From an uncultured Clostridia bacterium (lineage in GTDB: Bacteria > Bacillota > Clostridia > Christensenellales > UBA1242), in assembly GCA_934757855.1 (NCBI GenBank), contig CAKVLR010000002.1, positions 310,001 to 374,000 on the forward strand: DNA of 64,000 bases, given 5' to 3'. Positions 8,098 through 18,400 of this stretch are shown piece after piece. The notes below the pieces were generated by a model that saw nothing but the letters and a program-made list of their open reading frames with translations, was not told the origin of the DNA and did not search any database. The position numbers and the translations under genes were made by a program. Position 1 is the stretch's first letter; each line of letters starts with the position of its first letter.

Positions 8098-8823
8098 ATG
8101 GGCTCACTTCAAGATACTATGCGTATCGTGCTAGCAAAGGAGGCTGTTGCTAATCGCTACAATTTAGGGTATCCCGAACTCAGTGATGAGGTTTTTTACA
8201 AAATTATGAAGCAAAATGACTTGCCACTCGATAGTGATGTGGAAAATTATCTCGCGCACGGCATCAAAATTCGCAAAATTGAGAAAAATAAAGCGTGGTA
8301 CGACAAGACAACTATGCAAAATTTGGACAAAAACGAAAAGCATCTTGATATAGTTTTTCGTGGGCTTATAGACCACATTATTTTCGATGGCGATTTCAAC
8401 AAATCACGCGAGAAAATTTTGTTTGATACTTGGGCAAAAGAAACCCCAGAAGAAACAAAAGAGGATGCAAACCGCGGTAAAGTATTGCAAATTTTGCAAA
8501 ACGAAATTGTGCCTGAATTGTTTAGCAATTATGTATATGCTCACGCAAAAGAACTGGAAATGCCTGCAACCGCAATGGCGACATTACTTGATGATTGTCT
8601 AAGCGTGCGAATGGCGCATTTTGAGGAATTTGTACTTACACTTTACAGTGATATGCGTTTGCTTTACAAACTCGATAAAGCCAAATCAAAGATTGATGAA
8701 AAACACCGCACACGCCAGCCTATTTATGAAACTGAAGCCCCAAAACCAGCCCCAAAAGTCCAACGCAACAAATATGACTTTGAAGATGAAGATTTTTGCG
8801 CTAGCGCCGAGCGCGTGTTTTAA
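8098..8823 (+). CDS. Hypothetical protein, helical
   Basis: 241 aa; I do not recognise a family. An upstream in-frame GTG overlaps the GGAGGG ribosome-binding site, so the ATG at 8098 is used. The protein is soluble, with no signal peptide or membrane segment. It is charged and mostly helix-forming, with a proline-rich and then acidic tail (EAPKPAPKVQ ... DFEDEDF). It is monocistronic, with its own promoter and a strong terminator at 8851, between rpmE and the glycerol genes. Nothing in the context fixes a role. Confidence 0.8.
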   Translation: MGSLQDTMRIVLAKEAVANRYNLGYPELSDEVFYKIMKQNDLPLDSDVENYLAHGIKIRKIEKNKAWYDKTTMQNLDKNEKHLDIVFRGLIDHIIFDGDFNKSREKILFDTWAKETPEETKEDANRGKVLQILQNEIVPELFSNYVYAHAKELEMPATAMATLLDDCLSVRMAHFEEFVLTLYSDMRLLYKLDKAKSKIDEKHRTRQPIYETEAPKPAPKVQRNKYDFEDEDFCASAERVF

Positions 8824-8850
8824 AAAATTGCATACTATATACAAAACTAA

Positions 8851-8877
8851 AAACACAATACGATATTGTGTTTTTTT
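8851..8877 (+). terminator. Terminator of the gene at 8098
   Basis: AAACACAATA-cga-TATTGTGTTT followed by a T-run; a perfect 10-bp stem. Confidence 0.85.
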
Positions 8878-8931
8878 ATTTAAGTGATTGTTACTTATTT
8901 TTAGTTGGTTTATTATATAAATTACTTTGGC

Positions 8932-10188
8932 TTATTTTTCATCTAAAACGGTGATTTTTAGGTGAAGGTCGTGGACAATTTTTGATTTATCAATCGTCAA
9001 AGTTTGCATTTCGCCAGCGGTTACTGCTGGACTAGGGCGTTTGCCGATTTCTTGCCCGCCACTTATGGCTGAAATTACAATTCGCCTATAATTTTTATCT
9101 ACGCGGAAAGAAATTTTTGCCTCACCCTCGCCCGTATCGTATATGTATTTTGGTGCGGTATATTTGATATGTTCATCGTGAGTGATTTCGATTTTTTGGT
9201 TAGTATTTAGTCCAGTTTTTGCGTAAATTCCAGCAAAATTGCCCGCGCGCTCGCCCTCGCTTGACACATTATCAACGAGGTCGTTTACATGCAACACATT
9301 ACCCGCGCAAAATAGCCCCGTGCTAGAAGTTTGGTAATATTCATCGACCGCAAAAGAGTTGGTTACATTGCACCATTCCAGCCCCAAAGAGGACACAATT
9401 TCATTATCTGGGAGCAGTCCAACGGACAAAAGAAGCGTATCGCAAGGCACAAATTTTTCTAGTTCTTTTACGGGTTGCAAACGCTCATTTACGGGAGCAA
9501 CATATACGCCCTCTACGCGTTTTTTACCCACCACGCGGGTAACTGTTGTGGACAAATGAAGCGGAATATCAAAATCGCGCACGCACTGTGTGATATTGCG
9601 CGCTAAACCTCCGCTTTGAGGCATAATTTCGTAAATTCCTACTACTTCCGCGCCCTCGCACACAAGCCTTCTAGCCATAATCAAACCTATATCGCCCGAC
9701 CCCAAAATCACTACGCGCTTGCCTATTTTTTCGCCATCAATATTGATTAATCTTTGCGCGCAACCAGCAGTAAATACGCCAGCGGGTCTATCACCAGCGA
9801 GCAAAATTGAGCCAGCGGGTTTTTCTCTGCACCCCATAGCAAGCACTACCGCTTTTGCTTCAAATTCTAGCAAGCCCTCCGCACTGCTTGCGCACACAGA
9901 GTAGCCAGTATCAATTTTGGTGATTTCTTCGCAAAATGCGCCCGTAATTAGTTGCACATTTTTACAAGATTTCACGCGCTCTTTCCAGCGTTCCGCATAC
10001 TCTGGACCTGTTAATTCCTCATTAAATAAGTGCAAACCAAAACCGTTATGAATACACTGATTTAGGATACCGCCCGCACGGCTTGCGCGCTCCAAAACCA
10101 CCACACTTGCGCCCGTACTACTCGCACCAACCGCACTAGCAAGTCCGCAAGGTCCACCACCTACAACTAACACATCAATTTTTTTCAT
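8932..10188 (-). CDS. FAD/NAD-dependent pyridine nucleotide-disulfide oxidoreductase (glycerol locus)
   Basis: 418 aa. The N-terminal dinucleotide fold VLVVGGGPCGLASAVGA binds FAD, a second Rossmann motif GKRVVILGSGDIGLIMARRL binds NAD(P), and a late FAD motif ends in GLFCAGNVLHVNDLVDNVSSEG. The redox-active CxxC of thioredoxin-reductase types is absent at the usual place. Residues from about 330 on form a separate beta-rich C-terminal segment without cysteines. In many clostridia such a protein pairs with a GlpA-like dehydrogenase and passes electrons onwards. Here it lies 42 bp downstream of that gene, so the two probably form one enzyme complex. Confidence 0.85.
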   Translation of the reverse strand: MKKIDVLVVGGGPCGLASAVGASSTGASVVVLERASRAGGILNQCIHNGFGLHLFNEELTGPEYAERWKERVKSCKNVQLITGAFCEEITKIDTGYSVCASSAEGLLEFEAKAVVLAMGCREKPAGSILLAGDRPAGVFTAGCAQRLINIDGEKIGKRVVILGSGDIGLIMARRLVCEGAEVVGIYEIMPQSGGLARNITQCVRDFDIPLHLSTTVTRVVGKKRVEGVYVAPVNERLQPVKELEKFVPCDTLLLSVGLLPDNEIVSSLGLEWCNVTNSFAVDEYYQTSSTGLFCAGNVLHVNDLVDNVSSEGERAGNFAGIYAKTGLNTNQKIEITHDEHIKYTAPKYIYDTGEGEAKISFRVDKNYRRIVISAISGGQEIGKRPSPAVTAGEMQTLTIDKSKIVHDLHLKITVLDEK

Positions 10189-10230
10189 TTTTACCTCATA
10201 AAATGATTTTTTAGTGAATTTTTCTTTAAT

Positions 10231-11658
10231 TTATTTGCTATTTTTCAAATTGTCTAAAATTATCTCGCTACCCGCGCCTTTTAGGGTGATTTCTTTTGGA
10301 CTTAATCCCGTTTCATTTGCTAAAATTTTTATCACCTTTGGCAAACAAAATCCTCCTTGACACCTGCCCATTGTTGGGCGCACACGCCTTTTTATCGCAT
10401 CGACATCGGTTGGCTTTAATGGCGAATGAATTGCCTCAATTATTTCGCCCTCAGTGATTTTTTCGCAACGGCAAATTATTTTGCCAAAACTAGGGTTTTG
10501 TTTTATCAATTCTTTGAGGTCTTTTTTGTTCATTTTTTCCGTACAAGTATATGGCTTGCGTTGCACAAATTCGTGTGGGCGGAATTGTAACCCATTTGCG
10601 TGCATTTCGTTTACCAAAAATTCAGCAATCGCTGGCGCAGAGGTTAAACCTGGGGAGCAAATACCCGCGGTGTAGTAAAAGTTTGTTTCTCCAAAACGCT
10701 CTATGACAAAATCATCTCCACTCACTACCCTAACACCAGCAAAAAGTTTGATGACTTTGCGGTAATTTGGCGTCTTTACGGACATTTCGACTTTTTGCTT
10801 GATTTCTGCGATATTGTCCGCATCGACCGAAGTATCGTGAGGCTCGCAAGGAATTGCATTTGGTCCGAACATAATATTTCCGTGAAGCGTGGGAGTCGCT
10901 AGCACACCTTTACCCAACTCATTTGGTAGAGGAAAAATAGGGTGATGCACAAAATCTCTTTGCGATTTATCTAGAAGCAGATATGCGCCTTTTACATATT
11001 TTAGAGGCACTTGCGGAGCGCCTACCAGCGCGTTTATCTCGTTAGCCCCAACGCCCGCGCAGTTTACCACAAACTTTGCCGTAACGCTTTCATTTTGTGC
11101 AAAAATTGTATAATTATCGGCATTTTGAGTGATTTTATCTACCGCAAAATTTACACGCACCTCACCACCATTTATTACTCCTTCTTCACAAAGCGCAATA
11201 CAAGTAAGATATGGCGAAATTACCGCGCCAGTCGGCGCAAAAAGTGCAATATCTATATTATCTGCAAGATTTGGCTCCATTGCGTGTAATTCTTCGCGCT
11301 CAATAATTCGCATACCCTGTACGCCGTTTATTAGCCCGCGCTCATACAACCTATTTAGCCCGTCCCTCCCGCTTTCGGGCGCAACTACCAAAGTACCACA
11401 TTGCAAAATATCTACCTTTAACCTTGCACACATTGCAGGGTAAAGTTGATTGCCACGAATATTAAATTTCGCTTTTAGCGTGTTTGGCTCAGGGTCGTAG
11501 CCCGCGTGAACAAGTCCGCTATTTGCCTTTGTACTTCCGTTACTTACATCACTCCCCGCCTCTAAAAGTACTGCTTTTACGCCTTTTCGTGTAAGTTCAC
11601 TAAAAACGCACGCCCCTACAATTCCCGCGCCTATAATTGCAACATCAAATTCTTGCAT
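10231..11658 (-). CDS. glpA: GlpA-like FAD-dependent glycerol-3-phosphate dehydrogenase
   Basis: 475 aa. The N-terminal FAD fold is VAIIGAGIVGACVFSELTRKG, with a DAO-type core running to about residue 365. The C-terminus has a BFD-like [2Fe-2S] domain with cysteines in KIICRCEKITEGEI and GRCQGGFC. This two-domain layout matches the clostridial GlpA/LhgO-like family. Glycerol-3-phosphate oxidation to dihydroxyacetone phosphate is inferred from the divergent glycerol kinase at 11804 and the downstream oxidoreductase; L-2-hydroxyglutarate oxidation is an alternative for this family. The ribosome-binding site is AAGGAGAGG. Confidence 0.85.
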   Translation of the reverse strand: MQEFDVAIIGAGIVGACVFSELTRKGVKAVLLEAGSDVSNGSTKANSGLVHAGYDPEPNTLKAKFNIRGNQLYPAMCARLKVDILQCGTLVVAPESGRDGLNRLYERGLINGVQGMRIIEREELHAMEPNLADNIDIALFAPTGAVISPYLTCIALCEEGVINGGEVRVNFAVDKITQNADNYTIFAQNESVTAKFVVNCAGVGANEINALVGAPQVPLKYVKGAYLLLDKSQRDFVHHPIFPLPNELGKGVLATPTLHGNIMFGPNAIPCEPHDTSVDADNIAEIKQKVEMSVKTPNYRKVIKLFAGVRVVSGDDFVIERFGETNFYYTAGICSPGLTSAPAIAEFLVNEMHANGLQFRPHEFVQRKPYTCTEKMNKKDLKELIKQNPSFGKIICRCEKITEGEIIEAIHSPLKPTDVDAIKRRVRPTMGRCQGGFCLPKVIKILANETGLSPKEITLKGAGSEIILDNLKNSK

Positions 11659-11718
11659 AAACCTCTCCTTGTTTTTTTTCTATCTTAATTTTAAAATTAA
11701 ATGAAATTAAAGTCAAAT

Positions 11719-11771
11719 AAATAACAAAGTTTCTTCAAATGTTTGTTATTTTCGTAAAAAAATGATAAAAT
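11719..11771 (+). promoter_or_regulatory. glpK promoter with operator-like inverted repeat
   Basis: -35 TTGTTA (11743-11748), 17-bp spacer, -10 TAAAAT (11766-11771). A perfect inverted repeat with 10-bp arms, AAATAACAAA (11719-11728) and TTTGTTATTT (11742-11751), covers the -35 box in the divergent glp intergenic region. It is a good operator candidate for a glycerol regulator, whose gene is not seen here. Confidence 0.6.
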
Positions 11772-11803
11772 AATTTAAAAAGCATTATTTTTAGGGGGTA
11801 AAA

Positions 11804-13276
11804 ATGGACAAACGCCGTTATATCATCGCGGTTGATTTGGGTACAACTTCAATCCGCACACTCGCATACGACATCACTGGTCACGAAATTATCAATGTTG
11901 CAAGGAAAAAAATCACGCAGTACTATCCAAAACCCGGTTGGGTAGAACAAGATGCGGTGGAGATTGTAAACAATGTTGTTGAATGTCTTGCTCGCACTAT
12001 TTCTGATTTGCCAGAGGAAAGCATTTTTGGTTTAGGGGTCACCAACCAGCGTGAAACAACTGTCGCGTGGGACCCAAAGACTGGCAAACCTTACGCAAAG
12101 GCGATTGTGTGGCAATGCAGGCGCACGCACGAAGAAATTATGGAATTAAAAAAGAGCAAACGCACTTGCGATATGCTCCACAAACGCACAGGGTTGATAC
12201 CTAGTTCGTATTTTAGCGCAACCAAAATGTCTTGGCTACTAAGAAACAACGAAAAAGTTGCCAAAGCGCGCGCAAAAGGCAGATTGTATTTTGGTACTTT
12301 GGATACTTATCTTATCTATTGCCTTACAAACGGACAAAGTTTTGTAACAGACCATTCAAACGCAAGTAGAACACTACTATACAATCTTAAACTTCAAGAT
12401 TGGGACAACGAATTGTGTCAATTTTTTGGTATTCCACGCGAAACGCTTGCGCAAATCGTAAATTGTGATGAATATGTAGGCGATTGTGTGATTAAGGGCA
12501 AAACACTCAAAATTGGTGGAATTATCGGCGACCAGCAAGGCTCGCTTTTTGGGCAGAATTGTGTCAAAACTGGCGATATAAAGACCACATATGGCACGGG
12601 CGCGTTTATGCTTGCGAATATCGGCAATATGCCTGTATTCAATCAAAGGCTACTCACCACTGTTGCGTGGCGCACTCGCGAGGGTATGACCTTTGCCTTG
12701 GAAGGCAATATGTACACGGCGGGCGCGTGCATAAACTGGCTTCAAGATAGTTTGCACTTAATCGAGTCCCCAAAAGAAAGTGAAACGCTAGCAGGCTCTG
12801 TAGCAAGCACGGGTGGGGTTTTCTTTGTGCCAGCGCTAGCAGGACTAGGTGCGCCATTCTGGAAAGGCGATGCGCGTGCAAAATTTGAGGGCATTACGCT
12901 TGCCACTACTTCCGCCCAACTAGTGCGCTCCGTTTTGCGCGGAATTGCATACAATACGCGTGCAGTGTTTGATTGTATGCGCGATACTTTCCCTATTTCG
13001 GAAAAAGAACTCAAAGTCGATGGCGGTATGTCAAATAACGGACTTATGATGCAATTCCAAAGTGATATTTTGCACTTCCCTGTTGCTGTTTCTGCAGAAA
13101 CTGAATCAACCTCGCTTGGCGCTTGTTATATGTGCGGGCTGTGCTTTGGTGCGTTTAAAAATATCGCAGACCTTAGTAACCTCTACGCTTCGCGCAAAAT
13201 ATACAAACCAACCGCGCACGACACACAACGCGAGAAAAATTACCAAAAATGGCTCGAAATTATCGAAAAATGCTAA
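11804..13276 (+). CDS. glpK: Glycerol kinase
   Basis: 490 aa, normal FGGY-kinase length. The N-terminal phosphate loop is AVDLGTTSIRTLAYD, the glycerol kinase block is GLGVTNQRETTVAWD ... AIVWQCRRT, and the C-terminal signature region is LKVDGGMSNNGLMMQFQSDIL. The enzyme phosphorylates glycerol to sn-glycerol-3-phosphate with ATP, supplying the divergently encoded dehydrogenase. The ribosome-binding site is AGGGGG. The C-terminus is followed after 23 bp by a GNAT gene on the same strand. Confidence 0.95.
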   Translation: MDKRRYIIAVDLGTTSIRTLAYDITGHEIINVARKKITQYYPKPGWVEQDAVEIVNNVVECLARTISDLPEESIFGLGVTNQRETTVAWDPKTGKPYAKAIVWQCRRTHEEIMELKKSKRTCDMLHKRTGLIPSSYFSATKMSWLLRNNEKVAKARAKGRLYFGTLDTYLIYCLTNGQSFVTDHSNASRTLLYNLKLQDWDNELCQFFGIPRETLAQIVNCDEYVGDCVIKGKTLKIGGIIGDQQGSLFGQNCVKTGDIKTTYGTGAFMLANIGNMPVFNQRLLTTVAWRTREGMTFALEGNMYTAGACINWLQDSLHLIESPKESETLAGSVASTGGVFFVPALAGLGAPFWKGDARAKFEGITLATTSAQLVRSVLRGIAYNTRAVFDCMRDTFPISEKELKVDGGMSNNGLMMQFQSDILHFPVAVSAETESTSLGACYMCGLCFGAFKNIADLSNLYASRKIYKPTAHDTQREKNYQKWLEIIEKC

Positions 13277-13299
13277 AAAATTAGATTTGCTAGGACAGT

Positions 13300-13782
13300 A
13301 TGATTGCTTTAAAGAGATATTTAGATGAGTTTGAATTGAGTGAGGCGTGCAAAATTGTATGCAAAAATATGCAAAAATTAGGTCACAAAATTACCCCAAA
13401 AGACCAAAAAATTTGGAAAGAAAATATCACAAACTCATTGAAAAACACTGATTTTTATTTCTATTTGGTGTATTTCAATGGAAAAATTTGCGGATTTGCA
13501 GAACTCACCATTTTTGATAAAAAATTATTTGTTGCAGAAATTGAACTTAATAACGATGCGAAAAATACTAGAATTTTGTATAAAATATTGCAATTTTTAT
13601 TTAACGCGCAAGAATTTAATTCATTTACGGAAGTTTATTTCAATATAAACAATAAAAATGAAAAATCTATCAGCACTTTTTCGCATTTAGGTGCAATTTT
13701 GGTTGAAAAACGCGAAAAATCTAGTCTATATTGCTTAACGCGAGCAAATATGCAGAAATACTTTGAAAAATTTAATAGATAA
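13300..13782 (+). CDS. GNAT-like acetyltransferase
   Basis: 160 aa. The order of elements suits a GNAT fold: an N-terminal helical part, strands FYFYLVYFNGKICGFAELTIF and LFVAEIELN, a helix in the acetyl-CoA region, then FTEVYFNINNKNEKSISTFSHLGAIL, in which the N..N..S...F...GA pattern is typical of the GNAT C-terminal half. The glycine-rich Q/RxxGxG/A loop is not clear, so catalysis is uncertain. It probably shares the glpK transcript, and a strong terminator follows. Confidence 0.6.
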   Translation: MIALKRYLDEFELSEACKIVCKNMQKLGHKITPKDQKIWKENITNSLKNTDFYFYLVYFNGKICGFAELTIFDKKLFVAEIELNNDAKNTRILYKILQFLFNAQEFNSFTEVYFNINNKNEKSISTFSHLGAILVEKREKSSLYCLTRANMQKYFEKFNR

Positions 13783-13788
13783 ATTATT

Positions 13789-13818
13789 GAGATTGCTTTT
13801 GTGGTAATCTCTTTTTTT
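13789..13818 (+). terminator. Terminator after glpK-GNAT
   Basis: GAGATT pairs with AATCTC across an 11-nt loop and is followed by seven Ts. Confidence 0.75.
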
Positions 13819-13871
13819 ATTTTAGTATTTAGTTAAAAATTAAAAAATTTTGCAAAAATTATCAAAATCGT

Positions 13872-13908
13872 TTGGTATTTTTTTTGAAATATTATATAAT
13901 CTATTATT
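13872..13908 (+). promoter_or_regulatory. pyk promoter; leaderless transcript expected
   Basis: -35 TTGGTA (13872-13877), 17-bp spacer, perfect -10 TATAAT (13895-13900). The ATG is at 13909, within about 2 nt of the expected start of transcription, and there is no Shine-Dalgarno sequence in the 8 nt between them. Confidence 0.65.
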
Positions 13909-14940
13909 ATGAAAAGAATTACAAAAATTGTTTGCACGCTGGGGCCTGCGTGCGCTGATGAAAAAATTTTGTCCCAAATGTTTGATGAGGGTATGGATGT
14001 GGCAAGGCTAAATATGAGTCACGGCACTATCGAATCGCATCAAGCGTTGGCGGACACTATCGCGCCTTTGCGCAAAAAAGGCTTAAAGTTGTTGGTTGAT
14101 ACAAAGGGTCCTGAAATTCGTATCGGCACATTTGAGGCGGGCAGTATTATGCTTGAAGTTGGCAAGCCATTTACATTTACTACTCGTGAAATTTTGGGGA
14201 ATGATAAGGAGGTTTCCTTAAAATACAAAAATTTGGTAAATGAAGTGCGCGCGGGCGACAAAATTTATGCAAACAACGGTATGCTTGTGCTATGTGTGCA
14301 AAAAGTAACCAAAACGGATATTGTGTGCGTGGTGGAATTTGGGGGCAAGTTATCAAACAACAAAGGCTTAAATATCCCTGGGGTTGTGCCTAGCTCTCCT
14401 TATATCTCCCCTGCCGATGAAAAAGATATTTTATTTGCCATTAAAAATAAAGCCGATTATCTAGCAATTTCGTTTGTTAGCAACGCGAAAAATGTGCAAG
14501 ATATTCACGATTTTCTAGCAAAAAATGGCGGGGAAAATATCGAAATTATCTCTAAAATTGAAAATGCGAGCGGAGTAAACAACGCCGACTCGATTTTGGA
14601 CAAAAGCGATGGGCTTATGGTGGCACGCGGTGATTTGGGCGTGGAAATTCCTTTGGAAAAAATACCACCTATTCAAAAGAAACTTATCTCGCTTTGCAAT
14701 GTGAAACGCAAGAGATGCGTTGTAGCTACCGAAATGCTTGAGAGTATGACCAACTCTACCCGCCCTACCCGCGCAGAGGTTAATGATGTGGCAAACGCGA
14801 TTTACGAAGAAGCCACGGCGACTATGCTTTCTGGGGAAACTTCGGTGGGTATCGACCCTGTAAATGTGGTGCGCACTATGGCAAAAATTATCAACGAAAC
14901 CGAAAAACATATCTACGGCATAAAAGTAAATATGCAATAA
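13909..14940 (+). CDS. pyk: Pyruvate kinase lacking the C-terminal domain
   Basis: 343 aa against about 470-590 for usual pyruvate kinases. The catalytic A/B barrel is complete: KIVCTLGPA at the N-terminus, LNMSHG, DTKGPEIRIG, the B domain (about 70-165), ISKIENASG, MVARGDLGVEIPLEKIPPIQK with the substrate/metal residues, and ATEMLESM ... TRAEVNDVANAIYEEATATMLSGETS. The protein stops shortly after the barrel, so the C domain that binds allosteric effectors and builds tetramer contacts is missing. There is no frameshift scar: the gene ends in a clean stop and is followed by a non-coding region. It converts PEP and ADP to pyruvate and ATP. The promoter predicts a leaderless mRNA. Confidence 0.92.
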   Translation: MKRITKIVCTLGPACADEKILSQMFDEGMDVARLNMSHGTIESHQALADTIAPLRKKGLKLLVDTKGPEIRIGTFEAGSIMLEVGKPFTFTTREILGNDKEVSLKYKNLVNEVRAGDKIYANNGMLVLCVQKVTKTDIVCVVEFGGKLSNNKGLNIPGVVPSSPYISPADEKDILFAIKNKADYLAISFVSNAKNVQDIHDFLAKNGGENIEIISKIENASGVNNADSILDKSDGLMVARGDLGVEIPLEKIPPIQKKLISLCNVKRKRCVVATEMLESMTNSTRPTRAEVNDVANAIYEEATATMLSGETSVGIDPVNVVRTMAKIINETEKHIYGIKVNMQ

Positions 14941-15046
14941 TAAAGCCTAACAATTTATCAAATTTTTTTGGCAAAATAGTTTTATTACTTAACAAATTAT
15001 TCTATAAGTCTAGCAAAATCAAATCCTTAACTTAACAAATCAATAT

Positions 15047-15073
15047 AAAAAGTGCAAAATTTTGCACTTTTTT
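15047..15073 (+). terminator. Terminator after pyk
   Basis: Perfect palindrome, AAAAAGTGCAAAA facing TTTTGCACTTTTTT. Confidence 0.8.
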
Positions 15074-15160
15074 GTTTTTTCTATTCTATTTTTTATTTTT
15101 ATTCACTTTTTTATTTTTGTCTTTTTTCTTTAGTGCTTTTATTGCAGTTTGTTGTTTTTT

Positions 15161-15253
15161 GTTGTTTTTGGCGCATTTTTTAACACTTTTTGGTGAATTT
15201 AGGTAATTTTTGAGAATTTTTAGCAAAAATCGTGTTGTTTTTTGTTGTTTTTT
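15161..15253. repeat. Leader repeat, copy 1 (upstream of lipoprotein gene)
   Basis: T-rich block that includes CATTTTTTAACACTTTTT and TTTTTAGCAAAAATCGTGTT. The second copy is at 21343-21437. Both sit upstream of accessory genes in the same orientation. Confidence 0.75.
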
Positions 15254-15433
15254 ATAAAATTTTATTCACCTTTTGTCAAATGTTTGTGTATTTTTTGGAT
15301 ATTTATATTTAACCGCATATTTTAGCGAAATGTCGTAAAACTATACGATATTGTTGCTCTATATTTGCATTTATGGTATAATAAAATGTCATCTGTAAAA
15401 ACGACAAAAATATAACAAAAAGGATGGAAGATT

Positions 15434-18400
15434 ATGAACGCACTTAACAAATTAAGCAGATTTTTGCCTGTATTTGTGATTGTCTTTACCGCTTTTTTGT
15501 TTGTGGGTTGTGGCAAAATTCCGCAAGACCCGCCGACACTCCACGAGTTCGATTTGAATATTGAACACGCGGAAAAACGCATTACTGTTAATCTAAACGC
15601 AAGCAAGCCTTTGGAGTACAGTAAAGACAATGGCACATCGTGGCAAATTGAAAAAATTTTTACAAACCTCACCGTTGGCGAAACTTACCAAATAGTGGTT
15701 CGTTATGCAGAAACTGATGAATTTGATGCTTCGCCAGCAAGTAATGCAATTTCGGTTACTATCAAAGCAGAGAGTACAAAACAAACTTTGACAAGTAGCG
15801 ATTTTACGGTCGAAACTAGCACTTCAAACAAGTCTTTACGCATTACAAGCGCACTTTTAGGTATTGAGTACAGTATCAATAAGGGTACAACTTGGACATC
15901 TAACGGATACTGGTCAAACCTTACACCTGGAAAGTACAATGTAATCGCAAGATACAAAGAAACCAACACGACTATGGCCTCCGCTCCTTGTGAGCCATTT
16001 GAGGTAATAGTCAAGGGCGAATATGGTATGCCATATGTAAACAAAGATAATATTAATTGTACAGACACTACAATTACTATTACGACAGACCCAAATAGCC
16101 AAACAATGGAATTTGCTATTTCCGAAAATAACCAAAGCAATGTAGATTATAACGCACTCGTTTGGCAAGAAGAAAAAGTTTTTACAGGTTTGAAACCATA
16201 CACTACATACTATATCTATGTTAGATACAAAGCAAGTGAATTTTTCATTGCAACTCCGCAAAAATATTACTACGACACTTATGTGACAACTGCAAAAGCG
16301 CAACGCCAAGCACCTACCCTCACATTAGATGACATTAAGGTTAATGTGGAAACTGGTATAATTACGGTCAACAAATCAGGTGTTGGTTTGCGATTTAATT
16401 ACACTATTAAAGGGCAAACAAACAATGTTTGGATAAAAGAAAACACTTACGATAATGCTTGGGGTAAGACTTACTTAATTACTATTCAATATAGTGAGGA
16501 AGGTGGTTACGCTGGCACTGCTCCATCACAAACCGTGGAAGTTACTGTGCCATACAAGCAATACAAAAATGTTGTTTGGAATACCGACAACATTTCACTT
16601 TATTTAGCAAACAAGACAATCACTTGTACCGCACCAACTGGCGAAGATTTTGATGCACAAAGCCTTTGCTTCTTTATAGGCACAAATACTGAAAATATGC
16701 GCCCATTTAATCAATACAAAGGCGGGTCTGACACCGTATTTGCAAATGCGATTTACGGCACAACATACTACTTATATGCAAAAATAGCCTTTAATTACCC
16801 ATACGCTGACTGGACTTCGCAAGCAGTTGAGGTAAATTTCCCTCGTATGCAACACAGCGAAATTACCTTGTCTAGTACAGAAAACGGCAATGTCGTTGTT
16901 AATCAAGAAAATGCAACCGTAACCGTAAATGTTAGTTTGCCTAGTGGCGAAACTGGCGAAATTAGTTATTACTTGGACAACGAAAAGCAATCAAGCAACA
17001 GTTTTGTGGTAACTCGTGGCGTTGACCACACCGTTTATATCAAAATTGCACAAGATGATACTTATGCTGAGTTTACTTCAAATACTTTGACTGTAAATGT
17101 TGCTAAACTCGATAGAACGGACACTCTCACCGAAAGCAATATTGCTATATCTAAAAAGACTATCACTGTAACTGGTTTTGAAGCAAACGCTATGTACAAA
17201 TTCGGTGACAATGATTGGACAACTGAAAATACTTACACGGTGGCAAAATACAACACAACATTAGATGTTTCGGTTAAATATGAGGCAGATGACACTTACA
17301 ACGCTTATACGCAAACCCTTAGCGTGACAGTGCCTCAATTAGTTTTGACTCAACCTGTGATAAATGTAGAAACTGATGTAAAAATAGAGGGCAACACGCT
17401 CACTATTACCCCTAATGCTACGCAATATTCTTCTCTTGGAATTGACAATGTCGAATTTGATTATTCATTTGGTGGATATAGCAATTGGCAAAATAGCAAC
17501 AACTACACTATCACAAAACGCGGTGTCAAATTAGATATTTATGTAATAGCAAAAATTACCGATGAGTACACCAACAATGATACACCTACTAATGTAACTG
17601 TTCAATTAGACAAACTCACTCGCGCATACTCTTTCACTGCTGAGGATATTGCGGTATCAGTTGATGAAGAAAAAGCAACCGCTACCCTTAGTGCGACCGC
17701 ACAAGAGCGTATTGGCAACAATGCAACTGTTCAACTTTGTCCAAAAAACAATCAAGACCAATACCCTACATCAAACTACAACGCTACTGCGACACTAGCA
17801 AGCGGTAATCAAGCAGTTTATGGCAAAGATTATTCTGTAAAAGTAAAAGTTTTGGGTGACAATATGTACGCAGACTACTATTTTGACAAGGAATTAACGG
17901 TATTTGTTCCAAAACTTACTCGCACTGGCGACTTTTTGCCAAATGTGAACAAAACTGTGAAAGATGAGTACGAATCTAAAAACCCTATTGTGCATTTTAC
18001 TTATTCAGCAAAAATAGGTAATTATAACACATATGAGAGTTCGGGATTGCATATAGAAAAAGTTTATATTCAAATTCCAAACGAAACGGAAACTCCCGAC
18101 ACAGTCACTGCTACTAATCAAACTACGACTATTGATTCTACAACATACTATTGGCAATATGAGTTTACAAACGAAAATCCTCGTGGCAAGACATACACAT
18201 ATTACTACACAATTAAAGAATCAAACAAGTTTGAGGCTTACACCTCTCAAAATTACGAAATTACAGTTGATAAACACAAACCTACAACAATAAAGGCTAT
18301 TTATCTCAAAAATAATGACAGCGCAACGGAGGGATATGATGCACAAGGTCCATCATACACATTTAAGTATAATATTATTAAAAATGCCGAAACTGACAAA

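Larger units (their letters stand above)
14941..15433. other. Non-coding gap with terminator, duplicated leader block and promoter
   Basis: A perfect palindromic terminator lies at 15047-15073 (AAAAAGTGCAAAA and its complement). A T-rich block at 15161-15253 is about 90% identical to 21343-21437, upstream of another accessory gene. The downstream promoter has -35 TTGCTC (15354-15359), 17-bp spacer and -10 TATAAT (15377-15382). No gene is seen. Confidence 0.7.

Noticed and set aside
14941..15300. Lost C-terminal domain of pyruvate kinase by frameshift
   Set aside because: No PYK C-domain motif is visible in any frame downstream, so the short form looks genuine.
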